The notes under the pieces are model-generated. The model made no database searches. It had not been told where the DNA came from and saw only the letters and a list, made by a program, of their open reading frames with translations. 64,000 nucleotides of DNA from Acidimicrobiaceae bacterium (GTDB lineage Bacteria > Actinomycetota > Acidimicrobiia > Acidimicrobiales > Poriferisodalaceae), in the NCBI GenBank assembly GCA_905182565.1, contig CAJJCB010000022.1, positions 1-64,000 of the forward strand, given 5' to 3'. Position numbers and translations under genes: made by a program. Shown one piece after another: positions 17,383 to 26,707 of this stretch (positions within the stretch are counted from its first letter, which is position 1; the number at the start of each line of letters is the position of its first letter).

Positions 17383-18435
17383 TTACAACACCTCACAATC
17401 AACACATGCACCAACAGCAGCTGTCGATGCGCGACTTTTTGAACCTAGCCAAGGGGGTATGATCGCAGCAAAACCGCCAGCTGGGCCACCGGCTGCAACG
17501 ATCATCAGGTCATCTGGCTCGTTTAACGCAGGGTACTCACGGTCAGCGCGATCTTTCACAACCGAGCCTTTCCCCACGTTTGCCCACTCTCCACGAAGCA
17601 CTCGGGCACGTTCAAAAACACATTCTTTGATATCACTCTTTGTCCATTTTGCTGTTTCGAAATGTGCTCTGAGTTGCGGCGGAATTATCAGCACATAATT
17701 ACCCGGCCAAATCGAATAATTTAATTGGTTCGACCTAATCTCTGCGGAAAATGTCTCACAAATCTCTCTTGGATCTGTAGTCCATTCGTTCATTACCTGC
17801 CGAGGGGCCATAGCTGCCATCGCTGTAACGGCAGATACATTTGAGTCGCCCAGCCGTTCAAAGGCTAGTGACTCCCAACAAGAATTCTCTTCGTCTTCAG
17901 CTAAGCAATAACTAAATTTACCCGGATGCCCAAGGGTTGAACGATCAATTTCTCCAGGTCGAACATTTAGGAGATTTATTAAAGCTAGCCGGATGCTTCG
18001 GCCAACCGTTGCAGATGCTCGATCGCTGTTACCTAAAACGTTAAACTCGGTTGTCATTCCAAGCTCACGGCGAATTGGCCCATTAACAATCAGCAATACT
18101 GCTGACCCTCCGGTCGATGCCGTTGCCCCGTGAAGTAGGAAATCTTTATGCAACATCGCTGTCATTGCTGTGACGACTAATGGGAAATGCATAGGCAAGC
18201 AACCGGCCATGACGGAGTTAATCGCCAGTTTTTCTGCAGTTATAGCTCTCTCTCGCACTGGTTCAATGCCGACTACATGTTCAGAAGATAACATTGCCCA
18301 GTTAAGACAATCTTCAACTAGCGCTTTAGTTGGAGGAATAATCGGAAGCCCATCAGTCCAACCGTTTGCGTGATAGATCTCTTGAGCAGCACAAAAATCG
18401 CTTACATCAAGCCGAGATGAAACTACTTCCATCAA
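17383..18435 (-). CDS. Conserved partner of the UGSC protein, function unknown
   Basis: A 350-residue protein opening MMEVVSSRLDVSDFCAAQEIYHANGWTDGLPIIPPT. I recognise the WTDGLPIIPPT block as typical of large proteins found next to or fused to UGSC domains, but know no reaction for it. Visible features: GATASTGGSAVLLIVNGPIR (glycine-rich middle), EFNVLGNSDRASATVGRSIRLALINL, and a C-terminal CVDCEVL with two cysteines. No signal peptide or membrane segment. Two bases separate its TAA from the UGSC ATG; joint function is the natural inference. Confidence 0.7.
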   Translation of the reverse strand: MMEVVSSRLDVSDFCAAQEIYHANGWTDGLPIIPPTKALVEDCLNWAMLSSEHVVGIEPVRERAITAEKLAINSVMAGCLPMHFPLVVTAMTAMLHKDFLLHGATASTGGSAVLLIVNGPIRRELGMTTEFNVLGNSDRASATVGRSIRLALINLLNVRPGEIDRSTLGHPGKFSYCLAEDEENSCWESLAFERLGDSNVSAVTAMAAMAPRQVMNEWTTDPREICETFSAEIRSNQLNYSIWPGNYVLIIPPQLRAHFETAKWTKSDIKECVFERARVLRGEWANVGKGSVVKDRADREYPALNEPDDLMIVAAGGPAGGFAAIIPPWLGSKSRASTAAVGACVDCEVL

Positions 18436-18518
18436 ATGAGTTTATCCCCTATTAGCCTTTTGCTACTTCATTTTCTTGTGACACATGCCGCAACCGCTAG
18501 TTCGAACTAACAAACTAG

Positions 18519-19667
18519 CTATGAAGCAGCCGCTACAAGCTGATCGCCACCAATAGGGAGAGTGGAAAGATCGATATCGTAAAGCTCGGCAACGTTGTTA
18601 CACAAGATATCTATACGCTGCTCAGCCGAAAGGTTAGCTGCATGTTTGTCCAGAAGATCTTGACTCCAGGGCCAGGTGCTATCACTATGTGGAAAATCAT
18701 TCGCCCATAGAAGTCTTTTGTGATTAACATCGTTAACCATTTTGAAGGCAACCCAATCATCCTGAAATGTGGTGTAGATATGCTCGCTAAAATACTCACT
18801 TGGTAATTTAGACAGCTCTTGTCCCGGCGGCAACCAAAATCGATGCCTGTTATACGCATGGTCCATTCTGTACATGTAGTGAGGGACCCATCCTGCATCT
18901 GCTTCCACACAGACGACTTTAAGACCAGGGTTTCGTTCAAAAACTCCACCAAAAACAAGAGTTCCCATGATGTCTTGATTCGCCCGGATGATAGTCATAA
19001 AGGAATTAGCCTTTGGGCCTCTGGGTTTACCTGACTCTCGAGTCGTAAGGATGTGCCAGGAAACAGGCATTTTCAAATCAGTCGCTGCTTCCCAAAAGGG
19101 ATCCCATTGAGGGTCATCAAAATCGAACTCAGTACAAGGATTCCCTGGCATCATCACACCGCGCAATCCTGCATTTTTCATTCTTTCAAGATCTGAAATA
19201 CCTTCGGCTACTGAACGAAGAGGCGTTTGTCCTATGCCCAGTAATCGGTTTGTATCAACAGAGCAGTAATCGCTAATCCAACGATTGTATGCATCCATTG
19301 TTGCTTGTTTGTAATCCTCATCAGGGTGGTTGCACAGAACCATTCCGACTGATGGGTAAATAACTTCTGCAGATACTCCATCTTTATTTTGATCAGCAAT
19401 TCTGTAGTCGGAATCCCAACTGCTTCTAGGAAGCTCGTGCCATTTCGCTTTTGGGTTCAGATCTTCAGGAGCTTGACCTGCAGCTGCTATCAAACCCATA
19501 TTGATTGTTCGTTTCATCCCATCGATAACGTACAAGTCGCCTTTATCTTCGGTTTCCACAACATGGGGAGCTACATCACGCCATTTCGGATCGATATAAT
19601 CCGTATACGTATTGGGGGCTTCAGCTATGTGGGAATCTGCTGAAATAATTGGATGGTCAACCTGCAT
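18519..19667 (-). CDS. Amidohydrolase 2 family metal-dependent hydrolase
   Basis: A 382-residue TIM-barrel amidohydrolase of the ACMSD/5-carboxyvanillate decarboxylase type. The N-terminal metal pattern appears as ISADSHIAE (DSH in place of the common DxH), a barrel His in PVSWHILTT, and the late metal Asp in WANDFPHSDSTWPWS. Such enzymes decarboxylate or hydrolyse small aromatic or heterocyclic acids. It lies 83 bases upstream of the UGSC partner gene on the same strand, so it may belong to that operon. Confidence 0.85.
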   Translation of the reverse strand: MQVDHPIISADSHIAEAPNTYTDYIDPKWRDVAPHVVETEDKGDLYVIDGMKRTINMGLIAAAGQAPEDLNPKAKWHELPRSSWDSDYRIADQNKDGVSAEVIYPSVGMVLCNHPDEDYKQATMDAYNRWISDYCSVDTNRLLGIGQTPLRSVAEGISDLERMKNAGLRGVMMPGNPCTEFDFDDPQWDPFWEAATDLKMPVSWHILTTRESGKPRGPKANSFMTIIRANQDIMGTLVFGGVFERNPGLKVVCVEADAGWVPHYMYRMDHAYNRHRFWLPPGQELSKLPSEYFSEHIYTTFQDDWVAFKMVNDVNHKRLLWANDFPHSDSTWPWSQDLLDKHAANLSAEQRIDILCNNVAELYDIDLSTLPIGGDQLVAAAS

Positions 19668-19762
19668 GGAACACTCCTATTGCCTTGCACCCATCGTAGT
19701 AAGATCCATCGATCTTCGCCTTTAGAACTGAATACTTGTTCAGTTACTGGTAACAAGAGAAG

Positions 19763-20968
19763 GTGCATGAACCAGGTGAGCAGCCTCACCGCTCAGAGAA
19801 ATTAGTGGTTCTTTGTTGCGCAACTTTTCTTGTTATGGCCGGTCAAGGCGTAGTCGGACCGGTCCTGCCTATCTATGCAGTCAACTTTGGTGCTAGCGCA
19901 ACAGTCGTTGGACTAACTCTTACTATCTTTGCGTTTGCTCGGCTTATCTTAAATATTCCTGCCGGGTTGCTTGCTGATCGTTTCGGTCGGAAGATACTAC
20001 TCGTCGGTGGCCCAGCGATCACTGCAATCGGGATGTTTGGGTCCGGTTGGGCAGACAGCATTTTATCTTTACTCGCATGGCGTTTTGTTGCGGGTGCGGG
20101 CTCAGCTTTCTACATGAGTGGAGCGCTAATTTACTTAATCGATATCGCACCGCCAGACAAAAGAGCTCGGTACATAGCGACTAACCAATGGGCACTCAGC
20201 GTTGGGATCGCATTGGGCCCAGGTATCGGCGGAATAGTTGCTGAACGGTATGGTCTCGCCTCACCGTTTTATTTAGTTGGAGCTATGTCGATTCTGACTT
20301 CTATTTACGCCATATGGAGGTTACCTGAAACACGAAAAACAGCAGCGCCTAAAGACCTGACCCGATTAAGCCTTAAGGACGGAGAGATACAGAAAATAGT
20401 TTTCAGTCGACAATTTGTAGCTATCGCCTTAGTCACGAGCACAATATTTATGACCCGTGCTGGCACACGTGCAACCTTGGTTCCCTTATACGCAAATAAT
20501 TCTTTCGGTTGGGGTCCCGGGGAGATAGGCATCGTTTTTACCATTACCGGAATGATGACGCTAATAACGCTTTGGCCCGCTACGTGGGCAGTTGAGAATA
20601 TCGGCAAGCGTCAAGTAATTTTGTTCTCCGGATTAGCTGCTGGGCTAGGAGCTTTCTTAATCGCAATCGGATCTTCACCGACCTGGTTCGTTGTTGGCAA
20701 CATAATTATGACCTTAGGAACTGGAACCGCAGGGCCTGCTCCAGCTGCTTATATCGCGGACCTTTTCCCTGAACATTTAAGGGGTTTAGGAATTGGTATT
20801 TACCGATCTGCAGGAGATCTTGGATTTGTGTTGGCGCCTCCTGGGCTAGGCTTAATAAGCGAGGTGGCATCAATGTCTGTTGCTTTATATGTGGCTAGTT
20901 TTCTGGTTATTTTAGCTGGAGTTTGGTTTGTAATTGTAGATCGCACATCGACCCTGAAAGACTCTTAG
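19763..20968 (+). CDS. MFS transporter
   Basis: A 401-residue carrier with 12 hydrophobic segments. The TM2-TM3 loop reads GLLADRFGRKI, close to the MFS consensus, and GALIYLIDIAPPDKRARY matches the TM4-TM5 region of drug/proton antiporters. GTG start with AGAAGG five bases before it. It diverges from the amidohydrolase and is followed two bases later by an oxidoreductase gene. Confidence 0.87.
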   Translation: MHEPGEQPHRSEKLVVLCCATFLVMAGQGVVGPVLPIYAVNFGASATVVGLTLTIFAFARLILNIPAGLLADRFGRKILLVGGPAITAIGMFGSGWADSILSLLAWRFVAGAGSAFYMSGALIYLIDIAPPDKRARYIATNQWALSVGIALGPGIGGIVAERYGLASPFYLVGAMSILTSIYAIWRLPETRKTAAPKDLTRLSLKDGEIQKIVFSRQFVAIALVTSTIFMTRAGTRATLVPLYANNSFGWGPGEIGIVFTITGMMTLITLWPATWAVENIGKRQVILFSGLAAGLGAFLIAIGSSPTWFVVGNIIMTLGTGTAGPAPAAYIADLFPEHLRGLGIGIYRSAGDLGFVLAPPGLGLISEVASMSVALYVASFLVILAGVWFVIVDRTSTLKDS

Positions 20969-20970
20969 TT

Positions 20971-21927
20971 ATGGAACACTCTGTCGGCATAATCGGACTA
21001 GGAACGGTTGGATCAAGGTTTGTCGAGCAGTTCAATTTGCATGAAAGTTTTGATTTGGTAGCAGCGTGGGATCCTGACTCAGCAGCGTGCAAGGCCAATG
21101 AGAAAGAAGTCCACATTGCAGGAAGTGCCTCTGCAGTCATCGAAGCTGCTGACTTGGTTTATATAGCGGTACCTCCACTTTTCCATGACGAGTACGTGCG
21201 AAAGTGCGTTGCGGCAGATTCAGCTATTTTCTGCGAAAAGCCGCTCGGTATTGATATTACTCAAAGTCGCGAATTGGTGGCGTTAGTGAATAACGCCGGA
21301 ACTCCGGCTGGGGTTAATTTTGTATTTAGCGCTGCGCCATCAGCTACAAAAATGTCTGAAATAGTAGGCCAACCTGAATTTGGGAAAATAATACGATGTG
21401 ACTTAGATTTACATTTTCAAGATTGGCCTAGACCCTGGCATGTGAATGCTCAGTGGCTTCGCGATCGTGATCAAGGTGGTTGGGTTCGTGAAGTCGTATC
21501 TCATTTTCTCTTCATTATCAATCGATCTCTTGGTACCACTTCAGTGAATGACGTTTTAATCTCGTATCCCGATGGACCTGAAGGCAAGTTGGCTGAGACG
21601 GATCTTCTAGCGTCGCTAGATTCAGGAGGGAAACCTTTAGCTATAAAGGGGACTAGCGGAGGAGCGGGTCCAGATATCGTCAATTTAACGATCAGAGGAA
21701 CTAACAGCGCTGTTCGAATTTGGGATTGGTACCGGCTGCAAGTATGCGAAGACGGTGACTGGAGAGATTTACTAGGAACCGACCGAGCCGAGCTAGGCAT
21801 GAACGCATATGTAGACCAACTTGACCAACTTGCACTCATGATCGAGGGCGAAACTAGTCTGATTGCTTCTTTTGATGAAGCTCTGGCCGTTCAAGAAATA
21901 GTTGAAGAAATTCTTTCTAGCCAATAG
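20971..21927 (+). CDS. Gfo/Idh/MocA family oxidoreductase
   Basis: A protein of 318 residues from the ATG at 20971 (MEHSVGIIGLGTVGSRFVEQ), which begins two bases after the MFS stop; the frame extends further upstream only inside the MFS gene. GIIGLGTVGS is the dinucleotide-binding loop and FCEKPLGID the EKP motif with the active-site lysine. NAD(P)-dependent dehydrogenase of a sugar, inositol or similar polyol is usual for the family. Substrate unknown. Confidence 0.85.
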   Translation: MEHSVGIIGLGTVGSRFVEQFNLHESFDLVAAWDPDSAACKANEKEVHIAGSASAVIEAADLVYIAVPPLFHDEYVRKCVAADSAIFCEKPLGIDITQSRELVALVNNAGTPAGVNFVFSAAPSATKMSEIVGQPEFGKIIRCDLDLHFQDWPRPWHVNAQWLRDRDQGGWVREVVSHFLFIINRSLGTTSVNDVLISYPDGPEGKLAETDLLASLDSGGKPLAIKGTSGGAGPDIVNLTIRGTNSAVRIWDWYRLQVCEDGDWRDLLGTDRAELGMNAYVDQLDQLALMIEGETSLIASFDEALAVQEIVEEILSSQ

Positions 21928-21945
21928 CTCGCAGAGAACTTTACC

Positions 21946-22743
21946 TCAATAAATTTTTGAGTCACCATCACCGTCGCCGCCACTTCTTGCAGCTTTTAAA
22001 TCATTCCGGCTTCCTTTTCCTAATGCAACCATGTCACCAGAAATAGTTTGCATAGAGAATCCTTTTGCTCTGCGATTAGCTGCTAATCCTGCCGTCGAAT
22101 GAATCCCTGCTACCTTGCCATGAGCAGCGCAACGTTCAGCAATATGCTCTAGAACTTCCTTATATCCTGCATTGTCATCGCTATATGCGTTACTAAAACC
22201 ATAGCTAATTGATAGATCCGCCGGCCCGACGTATATCGCATCAACACCCTCAACTTGGAGAATGTCATCGATGGACTCTACAGCTTGTCGCGTTTCTATC
22301 ATCGGGATACATGCCGTTTCGCTATTAGCAACTTCGAAGTAATTTTCTCCACGGTCAGCGGCTCGCGCCCCAATTAATATCGGTCCGTAGCTTCGTGCCC
22401 CAAGTGGCGGGTACTTAACGGCGTTAACAGCTGATTTAGCTTCGGCCACAGAATTCACCATAGGAATAATAATTCCTCGAGCGCCTGCATCCAGCATTCG
22501 GCCGATGATTCCAGGTTCATTCCACGGAACTCGACATATAGGTGTTCCCTGACCACCTAATTCGATTGCTTGGATTATTGTCGTAGCTATCTGATAGTCC
22601 GCAACTCCGTGCTGCATGTCCACGCAAACGTAATCAAATCCTATCCTTGACAATGCTTCGGCTGAATGCGAGTTAGGAATAGAAAGCCAAGTCCCGAGGG
22701 TTTCTATACTCTCACTCCACTTGTTCATAAGTTCGTTAGACAT
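21946..22743 (-). CDS. HpcH/HpaI aldolase family protein
   Basis: A 265-residue TIM-barrel class II aldolase. YVCVDMQHGVADY carries the conserved Asp/His region, ICRVPWNEPGIIGRMLDAGARG the catalytic Arg and substrate loop, CIPMIETRQAVE the metal Glu and DAIYVGPADLSISYG the metal Asp block. It should cleave 4-hydroxy-2-oxo acids to pyruvate and an aldehyde, or act on 2-oxo-3-deoxy acids. Next gene on the strand upstream is NIPSNAP. Confidence 0.88.
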   Translation of the reverse strand: MSNELMNKWSESIETLGTWLSIPNSHSAEALSRIGFDYVCVDMQHGVADYQIATTIIQAIELGGQGTPICRVPWNEPGIIGRMLDAGARGIIIPMVNSVAEAKSAVNAVKYPPLGARSYGPILIGARAADRGENYFEVANSETACIPMIETRQAVESIDDILQVEGVDAIYVGPADLSISYGFSNAYSDDNAGYKEVLEHIAERCAAHGKVAGIHSTAGLAANRRAKGFSMQTISGDMVALGKGSRNDLKAARSGGDGDGDSKIY

Positions 22744-22772
22744 AAGGATTCACTTTCGTTTGGTAGACACTC

Positions 22773-23078
22773 TCAACTTAGAACATCAAAAAGAAACATG
22801 TTTTTCTGTTTGAGTACCATCGGGCCGACTTTCGCTACATACGCCAGCCAAACCGGGTCGGCGAACAACGCAGTTCTTTTTTCTGTTCGCTCTTCAAAAC
22901 TCTCATATTTCCACATGTGAATTATTTGGTTCAATTCACCAACTTCAGTGACGTAGTAACCGACGGGCTCGCCAAGGTGACCACTTTGAATCGCATAACC
23001 TTCATTGCGATAAAGTTCTCCGTACTGCCCAGCAGAGCCAACCTTTAAATCATAAGTTCGCATTTCAACAAAACTCAT
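22773..23078 (-). CDS. NIPSNAP family protein
   Basis: A 101-residue ferredoxin-like (dimeric alpha-beta barrel) protein. MSFVEMRTYDLKVGSAGQY and the repeated pattern LNQIIHMWKYESFEER, LFADPVWLAYV are characteristic of NIPSNAP. The cellular function is not established; it is often found in catabolic clusters. It sits 29 bases upstream of the HpcH aldolase and 15 bases downstream of a nitrilase relic. Confidence 0.85.
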   Translation of the reverse strand: MSFVEMRTYDLKVGSAGQYGELYRNEGYAIQSGHLGEPVGYYVTEVGELNQIIHMWKYESFEERTEKRTALFADPVWLAYVAKVGPMVLKQKNMFLFDVLS

Positions 23079-23093
23079 ACAACTTCCTGTCTG

Positions 23094-23371
23094 TTAAAGA
23101 ATTCGGCGTCGATCTTGAATAACCGGGAAACTCGTTCGTGTCTCAGTCACAAAACTACTCTCAATATCTGCGACAAGTATGTCTGGGCCTACCGAGCAGG
23201 ATGCTATCGCTTCGCTCCAAGGGTCACCAACTATGCAATTAAGACCAACTCGCTGAGCACCACTAACTGAGATTTTGCTTCAATGGCGCACTCGACTTTT
23301 GGCGTTATTAACTGAAAGTTAGGCTTAGGGTCTTCCCAGACAAGGTCATGTTGTATGCATGCAAGCCTCAT
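23094..23371 (-). pseudogene. Nitrilase/omega-amidase-type hydrolase, internal deletion relic
   Basis: The minus strand reads MRLACIQHDLVWEDP and on to KSQLVVL (about 39 residues), a normal nitrilase N-terminus up to the strand before the catalytic Glu. It then jumps, with a change of frame near 23260, to a normal nitrilase C-terminus (QRVGLNCIVGDPWSEAIA, later TSFPVIQDRR and a TAA at 23094-23096). The middle, about 190 residues with the whole Glu-Lys-Cys triad, is gone. Its ATG overlaps the TGA of the aminotransferase (ATGA), so the intact gene was in operon with that enzyme. Confidence 0.8.
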
Positions 23372-24555
23372 CGCAAACCATGCATGCGGTCAACAGCCTC
23401 GCTTAGAACGTCCATGCTTTTACAAAAGGTAAAACGTACTAATGATTTTCCTTCGCTTTTGTTGTCATAGAACACAACATTTGGGACAGCTACCACTCCA
23501 ACTTTTTCTGGTAATTTCCAACAAAAATCAAGACCGTCGTCATAACCAACTGATCTAACATCGGTTGTAACGAAATACGTACCTTGTGAATCAAAAACTT
23601 CTAGACCGGCTGCTCTAAGTCCTTCGGATAAAAAATCTCTTTTCTTTCGCATATGATTAGCCAATTCTTGAAAGTAACTATCATCAAGACGAAGGCCCAC
23701 CGCTATGGCGTATTGAAATGGTCCGCCGCTGACGTACGTTAAAAACTGTTTCGCAGTTCTGACCGCAGTCAATAACTCCGGCGGCGCCACAGCCCATCCT
23801 ATTTTCCATCCTGTAAATGAAAACGTTTTCCCTCCGGAAGAAATAGTTATTGTTCTTTCACGCATCCCAGGCAATGACGCTATGGCAATGTGTTCTCCGT
23901 CGAACACTAGATGCTCATACACCTCATCAGTAACAACTATTAAGTCATGCTCCACTGCTACACGAGCAATGAACTCTAGTTCCTCTCGAATAAAAACTTT
24001 TCCGGTTGGATTGTGCGGAGTGTTAAGCAAAATCATTCTCGTTTTTGGCGTAATCGCAGCCAAAAATTCTTGCTCATCAAAACCATAATTCGGAGGGCGA
24101 AGTGTCACAACTTTTTTAACCGCTCCGGCCATTGCAATATTGGCACCGTAAATGTCATACCAGGGCTCAAAAGTAACTACCTCATCACCAGTTTCACACA
24201 AAGCTAAAACTGCCGCAGCCAGGGCTTCACTTGCCCCAGCCGTAACTAGAATTTCTGTGTCAGGATTAAATTTCAAACTATAGAAACGATCCTGATGCTC
24301 GGCGATTGCTTTACGTAGCTCAGGAATACCAAGACCAGGCGGATATTGATTACCTCGACCATCGCGTATAGCTGCTATCGCCGCTTCAGCAACTTCTGCA
24401 GGACCATCCGTGTCTGGGAATCCTTGCCCTAAATTCACTGATTGTGTTTGTTCTGCTAGAGCAGACATTTCCGCAAAAATTGTTGCGCCGAAACCTTGCA
24501 ATCGTGAATTCAGAAAATTTTGCCGTCGGCTCACGAAACACACATTAGGACGCAT
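23368..24555 (-). CDS. PLP-dependent aminotransferase (class I/II; methionine/glutamine-kynurenine type)
   Basis: A 395-residue fold-type I aminotransferase. NTPHNPTGKV holds the Asn that contacts PLP O3', VVTDEVYEHLVF the Asp that pairs with the ring nitrogen, and SSGGKTFSFTGWKIGW the Schiff-base lysine. VNLGQGFPDTDGP at the N-terminal end is typical of the YbdL/glutamine transaminase K group. Such enzymes often pair with a nitrilase-type omega-amidase that hydrolyses the 2-oxoglutaramate or ketomethylthiobutyrate by-product; the partner here is a relic directly downstream. True start may be a little inside. Confidence 0.88.
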   Translation of the reverse strand: MRPNVCFVSRRQNFLNSRLQGFGATIFAEMSALAEQTQSVNLGQGFPDTDGPAEVAEAAIAAIRDGRGNQYPPGLGIPELRKAIAEHQDRFYSLKFNPDTEILVTAGASEALAAAVLALCETGDEVVTFEPWYDIYGANIAMAGAVKKVVTLRPPNYGFDEQEFLAAITPKTRMILLNTPHNPTGKVFIREELEFIARVAVEHDLIVVTDEVYEHLVFDGEHIAIASLPGMRERTITISSGGKTFSFTGWKIGWAVAPPELLTAVRTAKQFLTYVSGGPFQYAIAVGLRLDDSYFQELANHMRKKRDFLSEGLRAAGLEVFDSQGTYFVTTDVRSVGYDDGLDFCWKLPEKVGVVAVPNVVFYDNKSEGKSLVRFTFCKSMDVLSEAVDRMHGLR

Positions 24556-24584
24556 TTACCCAACAAAGCGGCTTAAATGTTAGA

Positions 24585-25787
24585 ATGGCTCTTCATTCCC
24601 TGAATCAAAATATCCCGCAACGATACGACGCCGTCGATGCAGACCTCGCTTCCATCGACGGAGTCCTATCAACTACCCGTTCTGTAAGACTCCGACTTGA
24701 TTTCGATCGACATGTTGACAACGAAACAATTCTTGACTGTATTGATCTAGCGGAGCAAGGGCCAGGTGGCGGGAATCAGTCAAGTAGACGTTGGCTAGTA
24801 ATCCGTGACCCCAAGGTCAAAACTAAACTGGCTGAGCTCTACTATGAAAATGCTGGCAAGTGGATGGTTTCGGCAAGAGATAAACTTGCCGGAACAGATC
24901 ATCGAAATCGATCTATCATGAACTCGGCGGCACACTTGGCAGAAAACATACCCAACGTTCCAGCTCTTGTCATTCCTTGCATTTGGGGGCGTCATGATGA
25001 CAGCAAGAAACCGGGATTGTTTGATTCGGTACTTCAATCAGCCTGGAGTTTCTGTTTAGCAGCCAGAGCAAGGGGACTTGCTACGGCTTGGACATCAGCA
25101 ATTTTGACTGCGGAAGATGAGATGCGAGAGATTTTAGATATTCCAATTGGAGTAACTCCAGTAGCAATGCTGCCGTTGGCCTATAGCAAAGGAACAGCTT
25201 TCAACTCCGTTCCAAAACGCCGAGCAGCAGAGGTGACTTACTATGATTCTTGGGGTCGCACGTGGGAAAAGCGAGATGATGCATCGCCACGAAAAGTCAG
25301 CGAAGGTCCCGGAGCCATTTGTGAAATCGAAATAGAAGCGCCACCTGAAATTGTTTGGAAATTTGTTTCCGACATTAATATCAGCGCAGAGTATTCCGAA
25401 GAGTTCCAAGGCGCAGAATGGGCACCGGGATACACCAAACCGGAGCTAGGAGCCAAATTCATAGGTACCAATAAACACAAACACATAGGCGAGTGGCAAA
25501 CCACTTCTACGATTACCGAATTTGAAGATAATGTGCTCTTTGGCTGGGCAGTTGGCGACAACGAAGAAACGGCCGGTGCACGTTGGCGGTGGGAAATAGA
25601 CGAGCTGCATGGCAAACGAAGTCGCCTCCGTCATACTCTGAGGCTTGGCCCTGGTGCTTCGGGGCTTACCCCTGCTATCGAGTCAATGCCTGACAAAGAA
25701 GAACTTATTATAAGTCGCCGACAAGAAGAGCATTTATCTAATATGCGAAAGTGCCTATCAGCCATCAAGGTCCTTGCAGAGAGTTAA
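24585..25787 (+). CDS. Nitroreductase-SRPBCC fusion protein
   Basis: A 400-residue two-domain protein. Residues about 25-220 are a nitroreductase fold: TTRSVRLRLDFDRHVD with the phosphate-binding Arg run, LAEQGPGGGNQSSRRW with the substrate loop, and ARARGLATAWTS plus GVTPVAMLPLAYSKG near its end. Residues about 240-395 are an SRPBCC (START-like) lipid or hydrophobic ligand domain: GAICEIEIEAPPEIVWKFV, then WQTTSTITEFEDNVLFGW. Joining these two domains is unusual and suggests that the enzyme holds a hydrophobic substrate. Its TAA overlaps the ATG of gluQ. Confidence 0.82.
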   Translation: MALHSLNQNIPQRYDAVDADLASIDGVLSTTRSVRLRLDFDRHVDNETILDCIDLAEQGPGGGNQSSRRWLVIRDPKVKTKLAELYYENAGKWMVSARDKLAGTDHRNRSIMNSAAHLAENIPNVPALVIPCIWGRHDDSKKPGLFDSVLQSAWSFCLAARARGLATAWTSAILTAEDEMREILDIPIGVTPVAMLPLAYSKGTAFNSVPKRRAAEVTYYDSWGRTWEKRDDASPRKVSEGPGAICEIEIEAPPEIVWKFVSDINISAEYSEEFQGAEWAPGYTKPELGAKFIGTNKHKHIGEWQTTSTITEFEDNVLFGWAVGDNEETAGARWRWEIDELHGKRSRLRHTLRLGPGASGLTPAIESMPDKEELIISRRQEEHLSNMRKCLSAIKVLAES

Positions 25788-26707
25788 TGGCATCGAGGTT
25801 GCGAGAAGCTACTGGTCGCTGGGCACCCAGCCCGACAGGACACTTGCATCTTGGGAACCTTAGGACTGCCCTCCTGGCCTGGCTATTCGCAAGATCACAA
25901 AACGGTAATTTTTTTTGGCGCTTTGAAGATCTCGGCGATGCTTCGAAACCAACTTTTTGCAATAGTCAACTCGCTGACGTAGCTCTGATAGGTATTGACT
26001 GGGACAATGAACCGATTAAGCAAAGTGACCGTCTCGACTACTATTTAGATTCGCTAAATGACTTAAAACAACGAGGCCTAACGTATCGATGCTGGTGCAG
26101 TAGACGCGAAATCCGCGATGCTCTAGAAGCACCGCATGGTCTTTTACCTGAAGATGCTTATCCAGGTACATGTCGTCGTCTTAGTCAAAAAAAAATTAAA
26201 GAATATGTCAATTCTGGTAAGCCGCCGTCGGTTCGATTGGCTAGCAACCATGAACAGGTAGATTTTCTGGATAGGCAAACAGGCCGTTATGTCGGCACTG
26301 TAGATGACTTTGTTTTACAGCGTAGCGACGGCATGCCTGCATACAACTTGACTGTGATCGTCGACGATCATCTTCAAAACATTCAGGAAGTAGTACGTGG
26401 AAATGACCTATTGTCTTCTACTCCACGCCAAATATTTCTCTGCTCGCTTCTTGGTCTGAATCAGCCACGATACGCGCACGTTCCTTTAGTACTAGGACCA
26501 TCTTCGAAACGATTATCTAAACGAGATGGAGCGATAACGTTATCAGAACAAATGAATCTCGGTCTGAAACCTCTAGATATCACGAACATGCTTTTAGAAA
26601 GCCTGAATCTTCCAACTATCGGCCAGATAGATGAGCTCTACGATATTCCAAAGGAGTTTCGCTCCCAAGACTTACCAAAAGATCCGTGGATCCTGGACCT
26701 CGGTTAG
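25787..26707 (+). CDS. gluQ: Glutamyl-Q tRNA(Asp) synthetase
   Basis: A 306-residue truncated glutamyl-tRNA synthetase-like enzyme that attaches glutamate to queuosine in tRNA(Asp). Early block RWAPSPTGHLHLGNLRTAL is the HIGH motif; the zinc site CWCSRREI and later Y-P-G-T-C are typical of GluQ; LSKRDGA replaces KMSKS. No anticodon-binding domain follows. ATG at 25787 chosen because it overlaps the upstream TAA and the family begins there; the frame is open 36 bases more. QueF is encoded 27 kb away, consistent with queuosine use. Confidence 0.9.
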   Translation: MASRLREATGRWAPSPTGHLHLGNLRTALLAWLFARSQNGNFFWRFEDLGDASKPTFCNSQLADVALIGIDWDNEPIKQSDRLDYYLDSLNDLKQRGLTYRCWCSRREIRDALEAPHGLLPEDAYPGTCRRLSQKKIKEYVNSGKPPSVRLASNHEQVDFLDRQTGRYVGTVDDFVLQRSDGMPAYNLTVIVDDHLQNIQEVVRGNDLLSSTPRQIFLCSLLGLNQPRYAHVPLVLGPSSKRLSKRDGAITLSEQMNLGLKPLDITNMLLESLNLPTIGQIDELYDIPKEFRSQDLPKDPWILDLG

